Shown here: positions 20,830 to 33,800 of the stretch, piece by piece
Layout of the letters: every line of letters starts with the position of its first letter
Numbering within the stretch: position 1 is the stretch's first letter
Assembly (NCBI GenBank): GCA_958510875.1
Contig: OY294068.1
Location: 84,540,116 to 84,604,115, forward strand
Length of the DNA: 64,000 nucleotides
Direction: 5' to 3'
DNA from: Endomychus coccineus
Taxonomy: Eukaryota; Arthropoda; Insecta; Coleoptera; Endomychidae
Notes under the pieces: generated by a model
The model's input: only the letters and a program-made list of their open reading frames with translations
Told to the model about the DNA's origin: nothing
The model's database searches: none
Position numbers and translations under genes: made by a program

Positions 20830-22890
20830 CAAATTAAATATAGGAGCAAGTCGGATATTCGCAGCCAATCCAGCCCACCTGCAAATATTACACGTATCTT
20901 CAGTTCCTTCCTTTGTAGATGAAGAACGTTAGTTACGGTGTTGTAACACGAGATATCAGTATTAGAGTATCACAAAATGTGCCTAAGGCATGTTTAATAA
21001 TAGTAATTTTGGGTGTATTTGAAACGTAAAATCACTTTCAAAACAATGTGGACTTACACCCTCGGAAGTAAAAGTACTAATACTAGAAAACTCAACTTTC
21101 AGTCTATTAGACCATATTATTTATAGAAAAAACTGCATTTTTACGAAATATCATGAATACTTTTCTTTAATTTTTTTTCTTCTACAATGTTAATGTTTTT
21201 TCGTTTGTTGTTACATGTCAAAGTTCATTTCGCTTCACTTGAATTTTGACAAGTGAAACATTTCCAAAAATGTTTCACTTATATCGTTGTTTTTTCCTTA
21301 CATGTATTTTGACTACACGTTCAAAGAACATCGTGTGACCCAGCAGTAGGATGTAGAGAGAGGAGATAGGCCTTCGTTTTTTTCTTGAAGGTCTGGAGTT
21401 TGTAGGCGTAGGGAAAGACCACACTAGGTAAAGAGTTCCACAACTTCGCTGTTCGATAGAAAAACGAAGTCTGGTAAGAAGAAGTCTCTTAAGTTTGACA
21501 GTGAAGTGGTGACTTTGAGCTCGTCTAGTCCGCCTTTCTGGAATCTCTCGTCATGAAAAGGGAGAGATCTCCCACCTTTCTACGATGTTCTAGAGTGGTC
21601 TATGAACTTCTGAGTGTGATCATCAATCAAAGGATCAGCTCTATTCTGGATAGAATTAAAGAGATTCAGCGTAAGTTTGGAAGCCAAACTTCAAACATGT
21701 GAACAGTTCAGGACAGGTCGAGTTGGTGCTTTGTAGATTATGAGAAGCTGCTGGGATGTAAAGTAGCTATTGGCACGAAATAGGAAGCTAAGTTTTTGTG
21801 AAGCGGTTTCGCAATGGACCTCACATGATCGTCCAATGAGAGGGTGCTATTGATGATGATCCCAAGCATTGTTATGGGAGACTTCATAGTAGTAGCGTAG
21901 CTATATTTTCGCTCTTTGCGAACCTTATTTTTTCTAAAAAAAAAGGAAAATAACAAATGAACTTTGAATTATAATATTTTGTTATTTACACGTAAAAATA
22001 GTATATCTTATGATATAAAGTATTTTTGTAACACTCGCAATTAACATTTTGATTTTCTCGTGCGCCCCTCAGCCCTGCGGGGATTGCGGGGCGTTATCTG
22101 CGCCACTGCTCCATAGGAATAGTGATATCTGACATCAACATGTTAGAGATAGTGTGATCCGCCAACTCTACTAGATTATCAGATCCCAATTTCAAAATCT
22201 TTAGCAGATCTCTATTAGTTGTGCCAAGCTGTCTCTGTCTTGTTTCCCTGGCTCTAGATGAGAAAGCGGGGTGAAGTGTCCCATCATCTGCAAAGCTATG
22301 AATGGGACAGGCGGTCACTTCCATCAGATCTTTGATATAGAGCAGAAACAAAGTTAGTGCTCAGCATCCCAGTATTAATGTATCGGAAGATACATATAGT
22401 GTTCTATCTGAGAGAATGATACAGTTAGAGATTCCCCATGTTTTCCAAAAGTTTCCCAAGAAGGCCTTGGTGCTAGACTCGGTCAAATACTTTGGAGATT
22501 TCCAATGATACAGTTAGAAATTCCCCATGTTTTTCAATAGATTTCTGCCAAACATGTGTTACGTAGGCACATGATCGATTATTGGAATGAATCTAATCAT
22601 ACTTGAAAGATTCAGATAATAATTAACTTCTTTAATCAAGTCGATATTATTAATCCATTTTATTTTTCGCATTCTTATGTTGAAGTAAGCGTTATTATCC
22701 ATTTAAACAAACATTCAAGATGAACGATTATCAAAATGTTTAAATAAATGCACGATTTCCAGTAACACTATCATGGTATGATGAATATAAAGTTTCAACA
22801 AATATTCTACTGTAGTCCATTTTTTGTAACACATTAGTTATGGTATTGAATTCACTAGCTACTCGAAGGAGAATGAGTGGAAGTCCTTAC
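20830..22890 (+). repeat. P-transposon flank repeat, copy 2, split by a LINE
   Basis: The first part (20830-21310) matches 826-1380 and the second (22555-22890) matches 1418-1612 plus the reverse complement of 3745-3920. Between them sits LINE fragment A2. It directly adjoins the inverted P/THAP transposase remnant at 22840-23520. The transposase side here is therefore the opposite of the one in copy 1, relative to this flank. Confidence 0.6.
21315..22550 (-). pseudogene. LINE family A fragment, copy A2
   Basis: On the minus strand, the RT block at 22351-22094 contains FLLYIKDL and SFADDGTLHPAFSS, matching the IND-x-YADD region of non-LTR reverse transcriptases. 21956-21738 contains MLGIIINSTLSLDDHVRSIA. 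The family's 3' end with the AACATCGTGTGACC landmark is at about 21325. Multiple frame breaks are present. It interrupts the P-transposon flank repeat, so it inserted after that repeat existed. Confidence 0.8.
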
Positions 22891-23520
22891 TTTCAATATT
22901 TTCCAACAAGTTAATATAATATTTATAAACTGAGCTGTCAATTTGGAATGTTCCATATTTGAACCAAATTGAAATAGAGGCTTTATCACATTTCCATTGA
23001 ATACTTACTAAGTTAATAAGTTAATTAAGTGTTACTCTAACGTTTTGACGTCCCAAATTTAAAAGATAGTGTGCTTTCAAATTCAAAGAATATTCAAATT
23101 TTAACAAGTTATTATGTTCTAGTTCATAAATTTTTTATAAAACATAAAATGAGGCAATAACCTCGTCTCGATAAAGTCAAAGTTGGGATATTGCATAGTT
23201 TGATTGGTTTTTGAATTTGGCCAATTATTCCTCTTACATTATATTATCTGGACTGAATCGAATAGACTTCAATTATCAACTGGATGAGGATACACGAAAA
23301 TTGGTCACAGGTTCGCTGTTGAGTGCATTATTGTCACTCATAATACAGAATATGTTGTTCCCAATTTGTTCATATTTCAAATTAGTTATACTTAAGGAAA
23401 CTAAGCATTTGAACTTTCGGCCCATTGTGGTAATTTTCCCTGCAGTCAGGAGCACAACATTTATTCGGCAACATCAATTAACTAACAAACGTCGGGAAAC
23501 TGTACGTACTACACAACCTG
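22840..23520 (-). pseudogene. P-element/THAP9-type transposase, decayed copy 2
   Basis: The minus strand opens near 23490 with MLPNKCCAPDCRENYHNGPK, a clear THAP zinc-finger start (C-X4-C with the NY and GPK landmarks). It then jumps to YEQIGNNIFCIMSDNNALNS (about 23370), and to the late block near 23100-22850 that parallels copy 1. The sequence between the THAP start and the core is missing, and stops occur, so this is a deleted, dead copy. It lies inverted relative to copy 1, while the outer repeats of the two loci are in the same orientation. Confidence 0.82.
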
Positions 23521-23599
23521 GAAGAATCAATATGAACATTCGCTTGAGAAATCATATTGCAATGTACATTATTCAATCATAACACCCGTATACAGCTTA

Positions 23600-23940
23600 T
23601 ATACATGTAGAATATTTGTCTATCACACGAGGACACCTTAGGTGCAACATAATTCTCCACACATGGATGCTACTTTGTTAAATAGTAATATTTATCACCT
23701 GTCACAGTCAAAACCGGCCATCGACGATTAAGACTGAACGATACTGTGGTAAGCTCCGTAACCCTTGTTGACGTCACACTGACTTTTGTGCTCACATAAT
23801 ATATTCCTTGTACTATTGTTTCCGTCTAGTCTCACATGCTCGTCTATTATCTCAACTATCAGCAATAGTTGCATTATCTTTTCATACAATCAATAACAGC
23901 AACTAGTGTAAATGTCATCAAATATATCGATCATAATACA
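23600..23940 (-). repeat. 5' region of P-type transposon copy 2
   Basis: The reverse complement of 1613-1930, including CACACGAGGACACCTTAGGT and the CGTATAGCT-like flank, recurs here. It probably represents the transposon promoter and leader. The outer flank repeat seen at 820-1612 is missing on this side. Confidence 0.55.
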
Positions 23941-24539
23941 AAATGCAGTAATCATATTCAGTATGTTACAGGTACATTCCGAGCCTGCATGATACATTCT
24001 ATCTTCTGAGAAGCTAGAACTATCCAATCATTGATTTCGTATGGTATCTCTATAATTCGGGGATCAGATTTGGAAATAACAAAGAAACAATCACCCTTAG
24101 ATACTAAAAATACTGTTGAAGTGGTGAGCACCTTACAGCTACTCAGTAGTTATTATCAAAGTAAATTAAATTAGTAATCAAAATGTCCATGTTAAAATAA
24201 TTTTTCAAACTACAAATGTAAAACAATGGAGTTGAAGATAAATCTGAATTCATTTAATTTCTTTTTCGCTGATATATTCTCGTGTCTTCTTAATTACCAA
24301 GATATTTACTGTGTTTCAAGAATGAACTTTCTTAACAAATGGTGTGAGCTTCATTTGATTTACATAGCATTTTGAATACTACTCACAATTGATTTTGTAA
24401 ATACCGGAATTATCAAAGGCGCAAACTCTATCAAAACTGTTGCCTAAACTCTTCTTGTTATTACATGTATAAACGGGTTGTATTGCATATTATCAAAATA
24501 TTACATCCCAAAAATGAACGGTGTCCTAAAGAGCTGGTA

Positions 24540-24718
<179 letters not shown>

Positions 24719-24794
24719 CAAATGTTTTAACATTCTAAAAATGCACGCTGTATATGTTATTATATTCATGTATAATCAAACAACAATAAAAAGT

Positions 24795-25250
24795 CATCGA
24801 TATGTGATAAGCTCACACGTCTACAGGAGATTATTTCCATTATTGTTAATGGAGTAAACAAAAATATTGCAATAGACCAATTATACAATGGGTACAAAAA
24901 TTTATATTTTGGTTGAAATCGAAATAAGGCAAACTACACCAAAAACCTTTACTAATCATATCAAGAATATGATCTTGCTGAACACAAGGAAAATAAAGAA
25001 TGTCTATAGATGAAATATTCCTTTTTCTCTATCAATTCTTGACTTCGTATTCAAAACGATGAAGTATTATTATTATTGAAATTATTATTTATTATCATAC
25101 TTAGCTCTGATAAAACTCAAACATTTTAGTTTCATTTTCTCTTCTCTTTAATCGAGCATTCAATAAACATATGAATATACAGGGTGTTTCAGTTTTTTGT
25201 AGCAGAAATCAAACATTCTATAGAATTAATTCAAAAAGTTTGTATGAACA
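24795..25250 (+). repeat. Dispersed repeat S, copy 2
   Basis: Direct-orientation relative of 4890-5300; the right part contains ATACAGGGTGTTTCAGT followed by TTTTTTGTAGCA, a DNA-transposon-like end. The TA tract lies immediately to its left. Confidence 0.6.
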
Positions 25251-25417
25251 TACCTCTAGGTACCCTTATCAAAATCCTCTGAAATTGGCCGTTTTCTACA
25301 TACTCGAATTTTCATTGTTCGATGCAACCTAATACATGATTCATTATGATATCAATTACGATAAAAAATATTCTGCCATGAAAACAAAGATTAGGTTTAT
25401 CATACCAAATCATAATT

Positions 25418-25725
25418 CAGCAAGGACATTTCTGGTGAAACCATTCTTCATAATATAGTTGAATTCAGACGCTGAATTGCACACGACTTCAACATAATGT
25501 GAGATTTTATATTCGAAATTTGAATGAATGGCTCTCTTCACAGTTCACAAAGCAGATATAATCAGCAAAGACATTCCTGGTGACACCATCCTTCATAATA
25601 TAGTGGAATTCAGACGCTGAAATGCGCACGACTTTACCATATGTGAGATTTTATATTAGAAAAGTTGAATGAATGGCATTTTGAACATGAATTATGCGAT
25701 AATATAAGATACATTCATCCGCGGA
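25418..25725 (+). repeat. Dispersed repeat T, copy 2, internally duplicated
   Basis: A unit of about 130-140 bp with landmarks CAGCAAGGACATT, TCATAATATAGT and GAATTCAGACGCTGAA occurs twice, at about 25418 and 25559. It is related to 7855-8060. Confidence 0.65.
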
Positions 25726-25910
25726 TGGTCGATTTTTTTATAAAATAGATTTATGAAAGTAAAATTAAACCTTAGTATAGGCGAAAGCAAGGCCGAACGA
25801 TCGGCATATAATATTACTCAGTACATATCTCGAATTTGAATATGAATCCGATGTTGATGACACTCAATCCAGGAACAAACTGGTAACATGATACCTATTT
25901 TTCTAACCAT

Positions 25911-26245
25911 AGGGGAATAAGAACAAATGGAATATGATTGATTCGACAAGAAGCTTTCCTAATGATATTTGAATTATTGCTATTAATATTTATATATTTC
26001 CAAAAGAGTAATTCCAAGTAACGTTGTGGTAAATAAATATAAAACATTCCCTAAAATTGAATTTCATCCACAAAGAGAATTTTTAGATGAGTGAGCAAAA
26101 CCAATTTCAGAATGCATCTACCGAAAACTAAAATGCATAGCGTGGAGTTGGTATTGTGAGAAATATACTGGAAGATTAAGATTGGCTATTTGTCCGATCA
26201 TGCTATTAGTTCTGAAAACATCAACCACAACTATTATCATGTTTC
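25911..26245 (+). repeat. Flank unit duplicated at 29948-30286
   Basis: It begins AGGGGAATAAGAACAAATGG and ends ACATCAACCACAACTATTA. The second copy is inserted inside LINE B, abutting its second RT block. This shows that the LINE and its 5' flank were duplicated in tandem and then partly deleted. Confidence 0.85.
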
Positions 26246-26652
26246 ATTCGATTCTCTCAATCCGAAAATTTGAGATCTTAGTCTTTTATTTCGGTTCATG
26301 CTAGGTTCAAGACCGTTCAACATGGTAGAGGATGAACTCAGTCTTCTCTTTTTCTCTTTATTCAAAACGATTATTTTAAGTGATTCCCCAAATCACTGAG
26401 ATTATAATTATACCAACAACTGACTCCAAATGTGACTTCCGATATACATAATGGTTTTAACCTTCCGTTGATGGTGTTGGACTAACTTTATCATCGTTTG
26501 TTGTGTTGTGATGTACTAAATTTTGTTAACCAATATCCAATATATATTTATCATTCAATTTGAATATCGAATTTAACTGTAAATTCTTAATCACCTGTTA
26601 GCGAATACGACCTTCAAGAAGGTACGCTTGAATAGATATGGGTTATCAAGAT

Positions 26653-27830
26653 GGCGAACGGGGCAGACTTTGCCGACAATGCTCTCTCTAAATCTCAAAG
26701 ATATCACAGTAAATGTGGTTATTGCGATGCAAAAGCAAAACTGGTGTCTCATGTTCATGTACAAAGTGTAAACAAATGTTTCACAATAGTTGCTCAGCTA
26801 GAGTGAAATTATGTTGTGAAACCCGATTGAAAACCTGTGAAAGTGAAAGTGCTGATCCTGAATTCGATTTTCAAATGGAAGCATTCCTTGCGATGAAAAT
26901 GGTTATTTCTGAAATGAAGTTGTCAAATAATTTACTAATTTCTAAGGTCAGTGATCTTGAAAATGTTATAATTGATCTACGCAAGGAAAATGCAAATTTG
27001 AAAGATCAATTACTTCTAGACAAACAAATTCATGAATTCAATAAACCTGAAAAAATTAATGATAACGCGGGTAACACAAGAAACGTAAATACAGATGCTA
27101 CTAATCTACATATAAAGAATTCCACACATGGTAATTCTTACGCGATGCAGCTGATTACCAACAAGCAGGTTACTGAAACATCAAACAAAACAGCCAATTA
27201 TAAACTTCCAGCTGAAACCAATATCATTGATAATAATTTAGAAGGGACAACTCAAAGAGACATCCAAGGAAAAAAGAAACAAAAATTGCAACAGGTAAAT
27301 CAGCTAATAAACTGAACAACAAAATTATTGGTACTACGAGACGAAAATGGATATACAGTATCGGAAATAATTCTTCTGGGGTATAGACATAAATCTACAC
27401 ATGCAACAAGGAACGCAATGATATGATAATACCACATAAACAAGAGAGACGCACTGCTATGCGCCCCTCCCCTTACCCCACCCGAGGCGTTAACTGCTAC
27501 TCGCACATTCGCCCGACTGGTGCTGGTATGATACTAACGTCCTACGTTATGAGCTGACCGGCCTGAAATTGTAATGCTCTTTCTATCATATAGCAAGCTA
27601 TTCTTTACGATCTCATGAAGCCACCATACCCAAGATAAATAATTTCCGAACCTGTATGTGGGAAGGATCCAAGGGGATGACGTAACGGAAGATGATATTA
27701 AAGAGTATCTGAAAGATTTGCAAAAACACGAAGAAATCAATGTTAAAAAGCTTAACACTATCGGCAAAAACTCTGCTTTTAGTATTGGCTTACCTAGTGA
27801 TGAGCTCCTTTAAATTGTATATAATTCTGA
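26653..27830 (+). pseudogene. LINE family B ORF1 (zinc finger, coiled coil), broken
   Basis: It starts at an ATG (MANGADFADNALSKSQRYHS) and shifts frame near 26715 into a cysteine-rich PHD-like finger (CSCTKCKQMFHNSC). A helical coiled-coil stretch around 26930-27020 follows (LENVIIDLRKENANLKDQL). A later block at about 27665-27810 reads VTEDDIKEYLKDLQKHEE and resembles the C-terminal domain of PHD-bearing LINE ORF1 proteins. Stops and frameshifts interrupt it. Such ORF1 proteins bind the element RNA and chaperone integration. Confidence 0.7.
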
Positions 27831-27919
27831 CTTTTGGTCAGAAAAGAGGGAATTCGAGATGCGAATACTTTTTTAGCCTCCCGACAGAAGAACACTATCA
27901 AGACCTAAAAGACTTATCT

Positions 27920-29948
27920 CCATGTTTTAGAATATGAAATCTCAACGTGAGAAGTTTGCGCAACAAAGTTAATGATCTTCTTGTGTTAGTTGAATCTCTA
28001 AATCACCCACAAGTTATTTGCCTCACTGAAATTAGGTGTAGCGAAGAAGAACTAGTTACTATTAATCTTAGTGGTTATCGTTTAGGAAATTTCTTTTGTA
28101 GAAAAGAATTGCGAGGTGGTGGTGTAGCTATATTTGTAGTCAATAATGTTAGCACCAGGAATCACAAAATTGCTGCAATGTCACCTATGGAATATGCTTT
28201 TGAGTTCACATCTATAGACATTATTCTAGAAAACTATATTCCATTTAATATAACTTGTGTTTACCGCTCACCTTATGCTAACATTGGTGAGTTTTCCGAT
28301 TTGTTGAGCACCTAGATACTGCAAATAGGCCTTGTTTCTTAGTTGGTGACTTTAATGTGAATTTCGACTTAAACAATCGAAGCAATCTTGCCAGTAATAT
28401 GGTCTATATGCTCAAATCATATGGCCTGTCTCGGTGTTTCTCTGAATTCTCAAGGGTGCAAGGTATTTCTAAAACAATTATTGATAATGTATTTTCAAAT
28501 ATATCTACTGAGGAATTGAAATGTGAAACGATACATGCAGATCTATCTGATCATTATTTACAGATGGTACACCTTTCAATACAGCCACCACTCAATAAAA
28601 TAAAATACATAACATGAAGAAATTTAACTGACCCTTTCAATATAAGCATGTTCCAATTTTTGACCAACAACGAGGATTGGGCAATGTTGTATTCTACTGA
28701 GAATGCAGATATAAAATTCCAAATGTTTCTGGAAAGATTTTGTCTCTTGTTTGATAAGGCATTCCCACTGCAGTCGGTTAAAGTCAAGCCCAATTCTGGT
28801 AAACCCTGGTTAACCCCTCAAATGGTGAAGCGAGGTAACTTACTTAGAGATATTTATAAGTTGTACAAAGACACAAATGATGAACTAGTATTAGATTTCT
28901 ATAAGAGACTGAAACAACATCGTTCCCAAGATATTATTTAGAGCAAAAAATCCTATTTCGATAATAAATTAAATTCATCTCATAATAAATCTAAAACTAC
29001 CTGGAACATTATCAAGCAAGAAACAAATAAACGATAACAAAATAATTACCCCAAAGAATTTACTGACATTAACGGCAAAAATTATAACATTGCATCTAAT
29101 TCTTTCAATAGTTATTTCGTAAACTCTGTAAAAGAATTAACTGAAGACATGCAAATTGACTTACATTGTAATAACCCAAAGTGTAACACAAACTCAATCT
29201 TTTTAAAGCCAATTGATGTTCAAGAGACTGCTACAATTCTCCTATCAGTGGCAAACTAAAAACTCTGCTGGTAATGATATGATACCTTGTTCTGTCCTAA
29301 AGTATGTGATTGATATCATAAAACATCCGCTAAGTTTGTTAATAAACTTCTCCTTTGAAGAAGGAAAATTCCCGTCAGTTTTAAAAGTATCTAATGTTGT
29401 ACCAGTGTTCAAAAAAGATAATCCTGACCTAATATGTAACTATAGGCTCATCTCCATCCTGTCTGTCTTCTCAAAGGTCTATGAGAAAGCCTTTTTTTGA
29501 ATCGTTTAGTACCATTCTTTGATAAACACCATATTATAACTGAACATCAATATGGTTTTAGGAAAGACCGTTCGACACAACACGCTATTATAAATCTTGT
29601 TAATAAAGTGCTCAACGACTTAGACAATAAAATGAAAGTTGCTGGAATATCTTTTGACCAGTGACGGGCATTCGATACTATGAACCACAAATTCTGCTGC
29701 AATCACGGATTGGTACTGAACAGTTCACAAACGGAACTAATTCTGTTCAAAACTACCGAAACCGATTATAGTCTTCTTGCTAGAATTGATAAAATTAGTA
29801 TAAAAAATAGTGATGTAGTAAAGTTTCTAGGGCTACACATTGACTCAAATTGGTCCTGGTATGCTCATGTTGATGAAGTTATCAGTAAACTGGCAACACA
29901 GTTATGTGATTTGGCAGATGAGACAGTCTGTAAATCGGGAAACACATA
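27920..29948 (+). pseudogene. LINE family B ORF2 (EN-RT), copy 1, internally deleted
   Basis: The endonuclease (EEP fold) runs 27947-28617 across one frameshift, with VICLTEIRCSEEE and later SDHYLQM. A linker occupies 28648-28941. The RT begins at 29213-29500 with SVLKVSNVVPVFKKDNPDLI and continues through HQYGFRKDRSTQHAIINLV. An in-frame stop follows, and then a 326-bp deletion removes the catalytic region compared with copy 2. The join AATTCTGC shares AATT at both deletion ends. It ends abruptly at 29948, where the duplicated flank begins. Confidence 0.88.
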
Positions 29949-30286
29949 GGGGAATAAGAACAAATGGAGTATGATTGATTCGACAAGAAGCTTTCCTTAT
30001 GATATTTGAATTATTGCTATTAATATTTATATATTTCCAAAAGAGTAATTCCAAGTAACGTTGTGTTAAATAAATATAAAACATTCCCTAAAATTGAATT
30101 TCATACAATCCAAATACATATCAGAAGCACAAAGAGAATCTTTAGATGATTGAGCAAAACCAATTTCAGAATGCATCTACTGAAAACTAAAATGCATAGC
30201 GTGGAGTTGGTATTGTCAGAAATATACTGGAAGATTAAGATTTGTCCGATCATGCTATTAGTTCTGAAAACATCAACCACAACTAT
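29948..30286 (+). repeat. Second copy of the LINE B 5' flank, inside LINE B
   Basis: Near-identical to 25911-26245. Its right end joins RT sequence equivalent to 29339 of copy 1 through a shared TTA, so about 3.1 kb of LINE sequence was lost from the second unit. Confidence 0.85.
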
Positions 30287-31800
30287 TAATAAACTTCTCC
30301 TTTTAAAAAGGAAAATTCCCGTTAGTTTTAAAAGTATCTAATGTTGTACCATTGTTCAAAAAAGATATACGTAACCTAATATGTAACTATAGGCCTATCT
30401 CCATCTTGTCTGTCTTCTCAAAGGTCTATGAGAAAGCCTTTTTTTGAATCGTTCAGTACCATTCTTTGATAAACACCATATTATAACTGAACATCAATAT
30501 GGTTTTAGGAAAGATCGTTCGACACAACACGCTATTATAAATCTTGTTAACAAAGTGCTCAACGACTTAGACAAAAAATGAAAGTTGCTGGAATATTTTT
30601 TGACCAGTCACGAGCATTCGATACTATAAACCACAAATTGCTACTTAGGATTTTAAATTTCAGTGGTATACGGGGAGTTGCTCTGAATTGGGTATCTTCT
30701 TTTCTACTAAACAGAAGCCAAAATGTAATCTTGAGAGCTGAGGGAGAAATCTATTCATCAGACCCCTTAAAATTAGATACAGGAGTACCACAAGGTAAGA
30801 CTCTTGGAAAATTCTATTCATTGTTTATATAAACAGCATCACTGAAAGTCTGAAAAACGCCAGCCTCACTCTTTTTGCGGACGATGCATCAGCAGTGAAC
30901 TCGGAAAGTGATATTGATAGTCTTTGCACAAGTGTGAATAATTGCATTAAAGATATGCAACAATTCTGCTGCAATCACGGATTGGTACTGAACAGTTCAA
31001 AAACGGAACTAATTCTGTTCAAAACTACCAAAATCGATTATAGTCTTCTTGCAAGAATTGATAAAATTAGTATAAAAAATAGTGATGTAGTAAAGTTTCT
31101 AGGGCTACACATTGACTCAAATTTGTCCTGGTATGCTCATGTTGATGAAGTTATTAGTAAACTGGCAACACAGTTATGTGATTTGGCAGATGAGACAGTC
31201 TGTAAATCGGGAAACACTCTTAAAATATTACTTTGCATATGTGAACTCTACATTGAGTTATGGTATCTTAGCATGGGGTAATTCAAATAGAATTTCTGAT
31301 GTCTTAGTGTTTCAAAAAAAGAATCATCCGCACAATAACTTTTAAAAGTAGATTTTTTTCTTGTGGAAATTTGTTCAAGCAACTTAAAGTTTTGACTGTG
31401 ATATACTTGTATGTATTTAATTGTGTTCAATATGTTCGTAAAAGTAGAGCCATTTTCAGTTTGCGTGCAGAAGACAGCTCGCGTTACCCTTTAAGGAATC
31501 ATGCCAACCTGTCACTCCCTACGCATAGACTAACACTGACAGTAAGAGGACCTTACGTATTATGTGTAAAAATATATAATCATATCCCAGTTAATGTTAG
31601 GTGTGTAGATGAGAAACAATTTTCCAAGAAAACCAAATCCTTTTTATTACTGAATAGTTTTTATACTTTAGATGAATTTTTATAATTTTTTTTTTTGTAT
31701 TTTGAATATCTGTAATTGTAATTGTATCCTTAAGTTTTATGACATTTTCAAATACATGTATTATCATGTCTTATAAACGATTATTACTATTATTATTATT
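30287..31800 (+). pseudogene. LINE family B RT, copy 2, with 3' end
   Basis: It retains the part missing from copy 1: IFFDQSRAFDTINHKLLLR (RT motif A), TGVPQGKTLGKFY (motif B), LFADDAS (the catalytic box) and the block FLGLHIDSNLSWYAHVDEV. The C-terminal part continues in other frames to 31685. The 3' UTR is T- and A-rich and ends at an ATT/ATTATT microsatellite at about 31785-31800, a common 3' end for CR1/Jockey-type LINEs. Frameshifts at 30830, 31270 and elsewhere inactivate it. Confidence 0.88.
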
Positions 31801-31809
31801 TGAATATAT

Positions 31810-32900
31810 AATTGTAGGTGATTGGAGGCAGTCCCTGAGGAGGGATCAAGGCAACATAGTCAGAATAAGCTCCTTGGTGGGCTGAATTATACACCTAGTG
31901 CTGGCAGCTTGAAAAAACATTGAGGGTACGCAGATCAACTAAGATGTTTGATACCCGAGTAGGTCCAACAAACAATTCCCAATACTTCTGAAATGATAAT
32001 ACCCAGCCGTTTGTTACAAGTGGTGGATCAGCTGTGAGATAGGTTTTCGAACCTATCCACTTGCCTGAAAAAATTAAATCTGTTGACAGCAGCATTATAG
32101 CTTCAGAAATCAGAAGTTTGGAACGTGGGGTTATAACTTGCGGTGGATGTGTCACTTGTTTGGGAGTAGGGGCATAGAGCGGCTGGTTTCACATTAGAAC
32201 AGGTGGTAGATGTTAACCACAGTCGAACAATATTTCAGATTTATAAAATACACGCTTGGCACTTTTACAGATTGAGGCCAACAGAAAAGCATCAAATAAA
32301 TTCACCCAAGCACGAAAAGTTATGATCTGAATATCTAAATGCTTCTTGAGTACAATCATTTGATGCTTCAACATATAGATATAATTCACAGGTAGTAATG
32401 AATAACGTGAATTTGTCCGATCATGAAATGTAATTTCTTTTGCAATGTTTCATGCCGGTATCGATTGATAAATCTGAACCGTCGTATATTATCAATTAAC
32501 CTTCAATGTAAGGTTGAAATGAATTTCAATTCAGCTCAACTTGGAATATAGTATTTGCTCAACTTTCAACGGGTGAAAACGTACAGCTTTGTTCTGCACG
32601 TGCGTAATCTGATAAGCGATAACATGTACGCGTGTGATGTCAGGCGAATGTATTCACGGTCAAACTATCGCGAACAAAGAAAATGGAGAATAACGTTAAT
32701 AGTCAACCAATTATGCTAGCTCACAGGGGGTGCGAAATCAAATTATAGAATTGGAAGATGTGCTAGTTATTTTCAACAATAGGAGTGGGTGATAATTAAG
32801 AAGATGAAATGCCTACCGATACGGAAATATTCACACATACAGGACTTCTAGCGAGAAAGTTAGGATGAATAGGGATTACAAATGGAATTAAGAGTAGGTG
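31810..32900. other. No identified gene
   Basis: An 86-codon frame at 31895-32155 (-) has a natural-looking composition but no domain I recognise, and it continues through one stop towards 31830. It could be decayed LINE or transposase coding sequence. The remainder is AT-rich. Confidence 0.35.
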
Positions 32901-32929
32901 AACGGATTTTATTTTATTTATTTTGACTA

Positions 32930-33800
32930 CAACTGTGGCGTGTTGAGAGAGGAGGTAGACGCTAGAAATATTCTTGATAGTTTGGAAGTTATACCCATCA
33001 GTGGAGACTTCATTAGACAAAAGGTCTCAGAGCTTTGCCATTCTATATAATGATGAAGTCTGCAGGTGTCGAGCCTGAAAACGAAAGTGTGAACAGCCGG
33101 ATCTGGTCTAGTCTGGAATATTCTCGATGTTCTAGAGAGGGGAATGAATTATTAGTGTGAAATCACGAACCAAACGAATAGCTCCCTCCAGAATCTAATC
33201 TAACAGCTTCAACATATGTTTGAGAACTGAACTCCAAACGTGTGAACAGTACTCCAGGACAGATCGAATCTGTACTTTGTAGATCATAAGAAGCTCTACT
33301 GGGGTGTGAAGTAGCTCTTGGAACGAATCGGGAACCATGTTTCTGTGGAGCAGTGTCCTCAGTGGACCTCATATGAGAGAGTCATGTTGGTGCTGAGACC
33401 GAGCATGTATTTTGAAGACTTCATAGGAATAGTGTTGCTCCTGACATCATCGTATTGAGTATAGTGGGATCTGCCTTCCTGTATAAAATACAAGCTTGAC
33501 TTTTGGTTGCAATAAACCTTACTAGATTATCAGATTCTCATTCCAAAATTCTTGCCAGATCTTCTTTTAGAAGGTCACTTCCATCGCAGAAATAAAGTTG
33601 CAGTCAACACAGGTTCCTGTGGAGCGTTGATAGCAATTGTATTGTGGTAGATTTGGTCAACCACCACATGAAGTGATCTATATGAGAGAAACTCGATAGT
33701 AGGCGACGTAGTTGGAGCAACAACCCATTAGACAGAAGTTCCCCACAAGAAAGCCTCAAATACTTCAGAATAAAATTAACTAAATGTCTCACATGATGAA
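32930..33800 (-). pseudogene. LINE family A fragment, copy A3
   Basis: The minus strand contains RT-derived blocks homologous to A2 and A4. 33792-33604 corresponds to the region just before the VPQG box (LLSSFSHIDHFMWWLTKST), and 33372-33163 to the post-catalytic region. The copy has diverged most and is broken in every block. Confidence 0.7.

Noticed and set aside
31895..32155. 86-codon minus-strand frame as a host gene
   Set aside because: No start context, splice sites or domain; probably decayed mobile-element sequence.
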